This document shows positions 58,035-64,000 of a DNA stretch of 64,000 nucleotides, one piece after another. The translations under genes and the position numbers were made by a program. This DNA comes from Moringa oleifera (lineage: Eukaryota > Streptophyta > Magnoliopsida > Brassicales > Moringaceae): the NCBI GenBank assembly GCA_021397835.1, contig JAJFZO010000609.1, forward strand, positions 6,202,001-6,266,000. The letters run 5' to 3'. The notes under the pieces are model-generated. The model was not told where the DNA came from. It ran no database searches and was given only the letters and a program-made list of their open reading frames with translations. Positions within the stretch are counted from its first letter, which is position 1. Each line of letters starts with the position of its first letter.

Positions 58035-61000
58035 ATGGATAAAACTTGGATGTTTGCTGATAGAAGATCAGAGGTATATGATGTAGGGGTGAATAACTTT
58101 TTAGATTATGCTGTTCAGAATAGTGATAACCCTGAATTAATTCAGTGTCCATGTATTAAATGTGGCAACATGAAGCGTCATACCCCATATGAGATACGGA
58201 ATCATTTATATATATATGGAGTTGATAACAGCTATCAAAACTGGATATGGCACGGAGAAACCAATATTGTTGGGTCTTCTACTAGTAAGAATGCTAAAGT
58301 TGTTAAGGAGGTAAAACACATCGAAGAAGTTGATAACACTGTAGAAATGGTACAAGAGGCATTTGCAGAGTATGATAGTAATCCTAACCACTTTGAAAGA
58401 TTACTTTGTGATGCTGAGAAACTTTTGTACTCTGGATCAGTGAAGTTTACTAAATTATCTGCTCTAGTTAAATTGTACAATTTGAAGACAAAATATGGTT
58501 GGTCCGATCAAAGCTTCAATGATCTTTTAAATTTGATTGCCGACATTTTGCCTGATAATAATGAAATGCCTACATCCATGTATGATGCCAAGAAAACATT
58601 GAATGCATTAGGGATGAAGTATCAAAAGATTCATGCCTGTACAAATGATTGCATATTATATCGGAAGGAGTTTCAAGATGACATTCAATGTCCAACTTGT
58701 GAACTTTCAAGATGGAAAGTAATGAAAAACGGTAACAAAATAAAGACTGGTGTGCCTGCTAAGGTGTTATGGTATTTTCCACCAATACCAAGATTTAGAA
58801 GAATGTTCAAAAGTTTTGAAATATCAAAACAGCTTACATGGCATTCAAATAAAAGGGAAATTGATGGTCAGTTAAGGCATCCATCGGATATACCATCATG
58901 GAAATTGGTTGACTACATGTGGCCAGAGTTTGCTTCAGAGCCAAGAAACTTAAGGCTTGCTATATCAGCAGATGGGATTAATCCGCATAGTACATTGAGT
59001 AGTCGATATAGTTGTTGGCCGGTCATTATGGTGAACTATAATTTACCGCCATGGTTAACAATGAAGAGAAAGTTCATGATGTTGACGTTACTAATATCAG
59101 GTCCTAAACAACCTAGTAATGATATCGATGTCTATTTGGCTCCACTTATAGAAGACTTAAAAATGTTATGGGACACAGGTGTAAAAGTATATGATGCGTA
59201 CCGTAATGAGTCATTTTACTTGAAAGCTGTTTTGTTATGGACAATCAATGATTTTCCTGCATATGGTAATTTATCTGGTTGCATTGTTAAAGGGTCTTAT
59301 GCTTGTCCTATTTGTGCTGAGAACACCCAAGCTAGTCACTTAAAATATAGTAAAAAGATGTCATATGTTGGACACAGGAGATTCTTACCACGGCATCATC
59401 CTTACCGCAGACAGAAAAAGGCCTTCAATGGTGAACAAGAATTCAGAATTGCTCCCCAACCATTAAGCAGTGAAGAAGTCTTTCACAAAGTTCAATGTTT
59501 AGTAAATTCACAGGGAAAGTCGAAGAAACGAAGTACAATGGGTAAAGAAGATGTTGTTACACAGTGCTGAAAAAAGAGGTCGATTTTCTTTGATTTACCA
59601 TATTGGAAGTCCATGCATATCAGACATATTCTAGATGTCATGCACATTAAAAAGAATATTTGTGATAGTCTTCTTAGGACATTGCTTGATATTCCAAGAA
59701 AATCTAAAGAGGGATTAGCAACAAGAATGGATTTGAAAGACATGGGGTTAAGGTCTGAGTTGGAACCATAAGTTCGCGGTAATCGTACATTTCTACCACC
59801 TGCATGCTACACTTTATCTAGAGAAGAAAAAAAAATATTCTATAAAGTTTTCAGTGAGATTAAGGTACCGGATGGGTATTCTTCGAACATCAGAAATCTA
59901 GTATCTATGGACGACTTGAAACTATATGGGTTGAAGTCGCATGATTGTTACATCCTAATGCAATAACTTTTACCTATTGCTTTACGAGGTGTGCTACCCA
60001 AACATGTTAGATATGCTCTCATCAGACTTTACATGTTCTTCAATTTGTTGTGCCAAAAGGTGGTGGACGTGTCAAAGTTAGATGGAATTCAAAACGAACT
60101 TGTCACAACACTTTATTTGCTTGAGAAGTACTTTCCTCCCAGCTTTTTTGATATTATGGTCCACCTCACAGTTCATCTTATCAGAGAAGTCAAATTATGT
60201 GGTCCTGTGTATTTACGATGGATGTACCCATTTGAAAGATACATGAAAGTGTGTTAAAGGGTTATGTTCGAAATCGTAATAGACTTGAGGGTAGTATTGC
60301 TGAGTCGTACATTGCAAAAGAGGCATTAGAATTTTGCGTTGACTATTTATCTGATATGAATATTATTGGAATTCCCCCACGAAAGAATGTACTTGGTCAT
60401 TCAACTCAGAATGGAAAAGCTCTAACTAGTGGAAATGTTGAGAAAGCTGATCATGTCCTCCTTCATCAAGCGCACTTGTATGTTTTGATAAATACGAGTG
60501 AAGTTCAACCATATATAAGGTAATTAAATTTTATGACTCATATTTTATTATTATATGAAATAATATTTGAATTATTGTATGATAATTTATTCTTAACATG
60601 CAGTGAGCACTTAAATCAGTTAAGGGTCGACAATTCTATCAAGTCAAAACGACTCAAATGGTTACATGATGAACAAAATCGAACCTTAAGTAATTGGTTA
60701 CGCACACGGGTAAGAATACATATTATTATCTAGACATTAAATTTATTTTTAATATGGATCATCTAATATATGTTATGATACAGATTGAGAATGAACTTTT
60801 ATCATCCAATCATAATGTCTCATCAACACTACGATGGCTTGCCCATGGTCCTTGATCCATAATAATCAAGTATCTTGGATATATCATCAACAGTTGTCGC
60901 TTTTACATAAAACAACGAGATAACTCAAGGATCCATCAAAATAGTTGTGTCACTCTAGTTGTCAACACCATGCAAATCTCCAGTGCTAAGGATAAAAATC

Positions 61001-61167
61001 CAATATATGGTGATTTATCATTCTATGGAGTTATACAAGAAATATGGGAACTAGATTATACAACTTGCAGAGTTTCAGTTTTCAAATGTGATTGGATTGA
61101 GAATAGTAGCGGTGTTAAAGTTGATGATCTAGGAGTTGTGCTAGTTGATCTCAATCGGATTGTGTAA
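58035..61167 (+). pseudogene. CACTA B TNP2 transposase, disabled
   Basis: The ATG at 58035 opens a 511-residue frame. It has the Transpos_assoc domain (residues about 3-75, with CPCIKCGN and NHLYIYGV) and then the Transposase_21 core (about 190-430). Landmarks there are CPTCELSRWK, a cluster with RRMFKS and WPEFASEPRNLRLAISADGIN (Asp of SADG a likely catalytic residue), and DFPAYGNLSGC. Beyond 59570 come the end of that domain, DUF4218 (LLPIALRGVLPKHVR, CQKVVDVSKLD, YFPPSFFDIMVHL) and most of DUF4216 (61000-61160). Breaks: TGA at 59568, TAA at 59769, TAA at 59964, a 2-bp insertion near 60250 and TGA at 60853. Introns appear at about 60521-60603 and 60716-60783. It matches element A's TNP2 with only about 15 amino-acid differences in 340 residues. 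Confidence 0.88.
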
Positions 61168-61772
61168 TATTTTAACTTATGTATTGTACATATAGAGTTT
61201 AATTATAACATCAAACATTAGTGATTTTTTGTTTTGTTTGTCTCTTATTACTTTTTTGGATTAGATTATTTTGAGTGTTTTCAGATATGAAAGAAGTAAT
61301 GACGATCTCTGTTAGAATGGTATTGAAGTATATAACATAAAAATTTTGGTTGCATTTATATTGTGAAGAATTGTATTGATGTATATGGATGATGTGAAAA
61401 CAGGTTTTGGATAATTTGAATTTTATTTATTTTGAAATAAATACAAAAAATACCTTTAATGGGTATCCCCTTTTAACGACAGTTCCAACAGAATTGTCGT
61501 TAAAGGGTACCCTTTTTAATGACAGTTTCGTTGGAACTATCATTGAAGGGTATCCCCCTTTAACGACAGTTCTGTTTGAACTGTCGTTGAAGGGTACCCC
61601 CCTTTAACGACAGTTCTGTTTGAACTGTCATTAAAAGGTAATGCTTTTAATGACGCTTCTATAACTGTCATTAAAACTTCTTCCCTTAGATGACATGAAC
61701 AAAGATGACACTTTTACAACTGTCATTAAAAACCATTTTTAACTGTCATTAAAGCTTTTATTTGTAGTAGTG
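61168..61772 (+). repeat. Right terminal region of CACTA B
   Basis: An inverted copy of the other element's end (51378-52119), including the subterminal AACTGTCGTTAAAGGG pairs and the terminus. The copy in A is about 140 bp longer because it has more subterminal repeats. Confidence 0.9.
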
Positions 61773-61775
61773 ATT
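61773..61775. other. Right ATT target-site duplication of element B
   Basis: ATT directly after the terminal GTAGTG; the partner is at 55877-55879. Confidence 0.88.
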
Positions 61776-64000
61776 GGATGATAAAAGTTCATTCTCTGTA
61801 TCATAACATATATTATATGATCCATATTAAAAATAAATTTAATGTCTAGACAACAATAAGTATTCTTACCCGTGTGCGTAACCAATTACTTAAGGTTCGA
61901 TTTTGTTCATCATGTAACCATTTGAGTCGTTTTGACTTGATAGAATTATCGACCCTTAACTGATTTAAGTGCTCACTGCATGTTAAGAATAAATCATCAT
62001 ACAATAATTCAAATATTATTTCATATAATAATAAAATATGAGTCATAAAATTTAATTACCTTATATATGGTTGAACTTCACTCGTATTCATCAAAACATA
62101 CAAATGCGCTTGATAAAGGAGGACATGATCAACTTTCTCAACATTTCCACTAGTTAGAGCTTTTCCATTCCGAGTTGAATGACCAAGTACATTCTTTCGT
62201 GGGGAAATTCCAATAATATTCACAACAGATAAATGGTCAACGCAGAATTCTAATGCCTCTTCTGCAATGTACGACTCAGCAATACTACTCCCAGGTCTAT
62301 TACGATTTCGAACATAACCCTTTAACACTTTCATGTATATTTCAAATGGGTACATCCATCGTAAATACACGGACCACATAATTTTACTTCTCTAATAAGA
62401 TGAACTGTGAGGTGGACCATAATATCAAAAAAGCTGGGAGGAAAGTACTTTTCAAGCAAACAAAGTGTTGTGATAAGTTCGTTTTGAATTCCATCTAACT
62501 TTGACACGTCCACCACCTTTTGGCATAACAAATTGAAGAACATGCAAAGTCTGATGAGAGCATATCTAACATGTTTGGGTAGCACACCTCGTAAAGCAAT
62601 AGGTAAAAGTTGTTGCATTAGGATGTGACAATCATGCGACTTCAACCCATATAGTTTCAAGTCGTCCATGGATACTAGATTTCTGATGTTCGAAGAATAC
62701 CCATCCGGTACCTCAATCTCACTGAAAACTTTATAGAATATTTTTTTTTCTTCTCTAGATAAAGTGTAGCATGCAGGTGGTAGAAATGTACGATTACCGC
62801 GAACTTATGGTTCCAACTCAGACCTTAACCCCATGTCTTTCAAATCCATTCTTGTTGCTAATCGCTCTTTAGATTTTCTTGGAATATCAAGCAATGTCCC
62901 AAGAAGACTATCATAAATATTCTTTTCAATGTGCATGACATCTAGAATATGTCTGATATGCATGGACTTCCAATATGGTAAATCAAAGAAAATCGACCTC
63001 TTTTTCCAGCACTGTGTAACAACATCTTCTTTACCCATTGTACTTCGTTTCTTCAACTTTCCCCATGAATTTACTAAACATTGAACTTTGTGAAAGACTT
63101 CTTCACTGCTTAATGGTTGGGGAGCAATTCTGAATTCTTGTTCACCATTGAAGGCCTTTTTCTGTCTGCGGTAAGGATGATGCCGTGGTAAGAATCTCCT
63201 GTGTCCAACATATGACATCTTTTTACTATATTTTAAGTGACTAGCTTGGGTGTTCTCAACACAGATAGGACAAGCATAATACCCTTTAACAATGCAACCA
63301 GATAAATTACAATATGCAGGAAAATCATTGATTGTCCATAATAAAACAGCTTTCAAGTAAAATGACTCATTACGGTACGCATCATATACTTTTACACCTG
63401 TGTCCCATAACATTTTTAAGTCTTCTATAAGTGGAGCCAAATAGACATCGATATCATTACCAGGTTGTTTAGGACCTGATATTAGTAACGTCAACATCAT
63501 GAACTTTCTTTTCATTGTTAACCATGGCAGTAAATTATAGTTCACCATAATGACCGGCCAACAACTATATCGACTACTCAATGTACTATGCAGATTAATC
63601 CCATCTGCTGATATAGCAAGCCTTAAGTTTCTTGGCTCTGAAGCAAACTCTGGCCACATGTAGTCAACCAATTTCCATGATGGTGTATCCGATGGATGCC
63701 TCAACTGACCATCAATTTTTCTTTTATTTGAATGCCATGTAAGCTGTTTTGATATTTCAGAACTTTTGAACATTCTTCTAAATCTTGGTATTGGTGGAAA
63801 ATACCATAACACTTTAGCAGGCACACCAGTCTTTATTTTGTTACCGTTTTTCATTACTTTCCATCTTGAAAGTCCACAAGTTGGACATTGAATGTCATCC
63901 TGAAACTCCTTCCGATATAATATACAATCATTTGGACAGGTATGAATCTTTTGATACTCCATCCCTAATGCATTCAATGTTTTCTTGGCATCATACATGG
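61776..64000 (-). pseudogene. CACTA A TNP2 transposase, central and C-terminal part
   Basis: Entering from beyond 64000, the minus-strand frame 63998-62805 covers the Transposase_21 core (CPTCGLSRWK, LRLAISADGIN, DFPAYCNLSGC). Unlike element B's copy it reads Trp where B has TGA, continuing through CWKKRSIFFDLPYW and HILDVMHIEKN. It meets a TAA after LRSELEP at the same codon as in B. DUF4218 follows (62669-62056), with an intact QQLLPIALRG, then NVEKVDHVLLYQAHLYVL. An exon at about 61975-61867 (SEHLNQLRVDNSI) ends at the intron just before the break by element B. It resumes at 55876. Confidence 0.88.

Larger units (their letters stand above)
55880..61772 (+). mobile_element. CACTA element B (inner, 5.9 kb) with captured RPT2 fragment
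   Basis: The termini are CACTACTTAAAA on the left and, inverted, CACTACTACAAATAAAAGC on the right, flanked by a 3-bp ATT duplication. In order: left subterminal repeats (55917-56110), an 88-bp array, an antisense RPT2 fragment, a 179-bp array, a TNP2 gene (58035-61167) and right subterminal repeats. TNP1/Ulp1 is absent, removed by an internal deletion. It is a non-autonomous member of the same family as element A. Confidence 0.9.
51378..64000 (-). mobile_element. CACTA element A (outer), interrupted by element B; continues past window end
   Basis: The 3' terminus at 51378 reads CACTGCTACAAATAAAAGC; the canonical CACTA has become CACTG. Going inward on the minus strand are subterminal repeats, TNP1 with Ulp1 (52360-55280), the DUF4216 end of TNP2 (55440-55876), then an interruption by element B (55880-61772), and the remainder of TNP2 (61776-64000). 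Its 5' end lies beyond 64000, so its own 3-bp target duplication (left flank AAG) cannot be tested. Confidence 0.9.

Overview
This is nuclear DNA from a flowering plant, almost certainly a eudicot; the species cannot be fixed from sequence alone. The evidence is two intron-containing plant genes lying in AT-rich DNA packed with plant-type transposable elements (Ty1/copia, Ty3/gypsy, L1 LINE, MULE, CACTA/En-Spm), with TATA and telo-box promoter elements. There are no operons, CRISPR arrays or bacterial features.

Host genes. (1) A methyl-CpG-binding-domain protein with a CW zinc finger (MBD2 type), plus strand; four coding exons at 21015-23025, preceded by about 3 kb of leader and 5' intron. 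(2) A PLP-dependent Orn/Lys/Arg decarboxylase-family gene, minus strand, 44713-42470; four exons predicted, the last intron of the rare GC-AG type.

Repeats by region. 1-3.4 kb: gene-flank-like non-coding DNA and a 79-bp tandem repeat. 3.4-9.1 kb: two decayed copia elements in opposite orientation; the second carries a mitochondrial tRNA-Gly sequence. 9.4-15.1 kb: an L1 LINE remnant split by a copia element that retains both LTRs, PBS and PPT. 15.1-18 kb: AT-rich DNA. 24-32.8 kb: a decayed MULE with a minus-strand MuDR-type transposase and a plus-strand DUF1985/Ulp1-protease gene, separated by AT-rich minisatellites. 32.85-38.9 kb: a decayed gypsy element followed by a roughly 45-bp minisatellite. 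39-41.7 kb: a 1-kb unit repeated three times. 46-48.7 kb: a copia RT fragment and a possible LTR.

51.4-64 kb: two CACTA elements of one family, one nested in the other. The outer element A (minus strand) runs from its terminus at 51378 to beyond the window end. The inner element B (55880-61772) sits inside A's TNP2 gene with a 3-bp ATT target duplication. B lost its TNP1/Ulp1 half by a deletion at a GGATT microhomology and carries an antisense fragment of the host 26S proteasome RPT2 gene, bounded by near-perfect inverted repeats. None of the transposon genes looks fully intact. The TNP2 genes of A and B face each other as a large inverted repeat, a plausible source of hairpin RNA.
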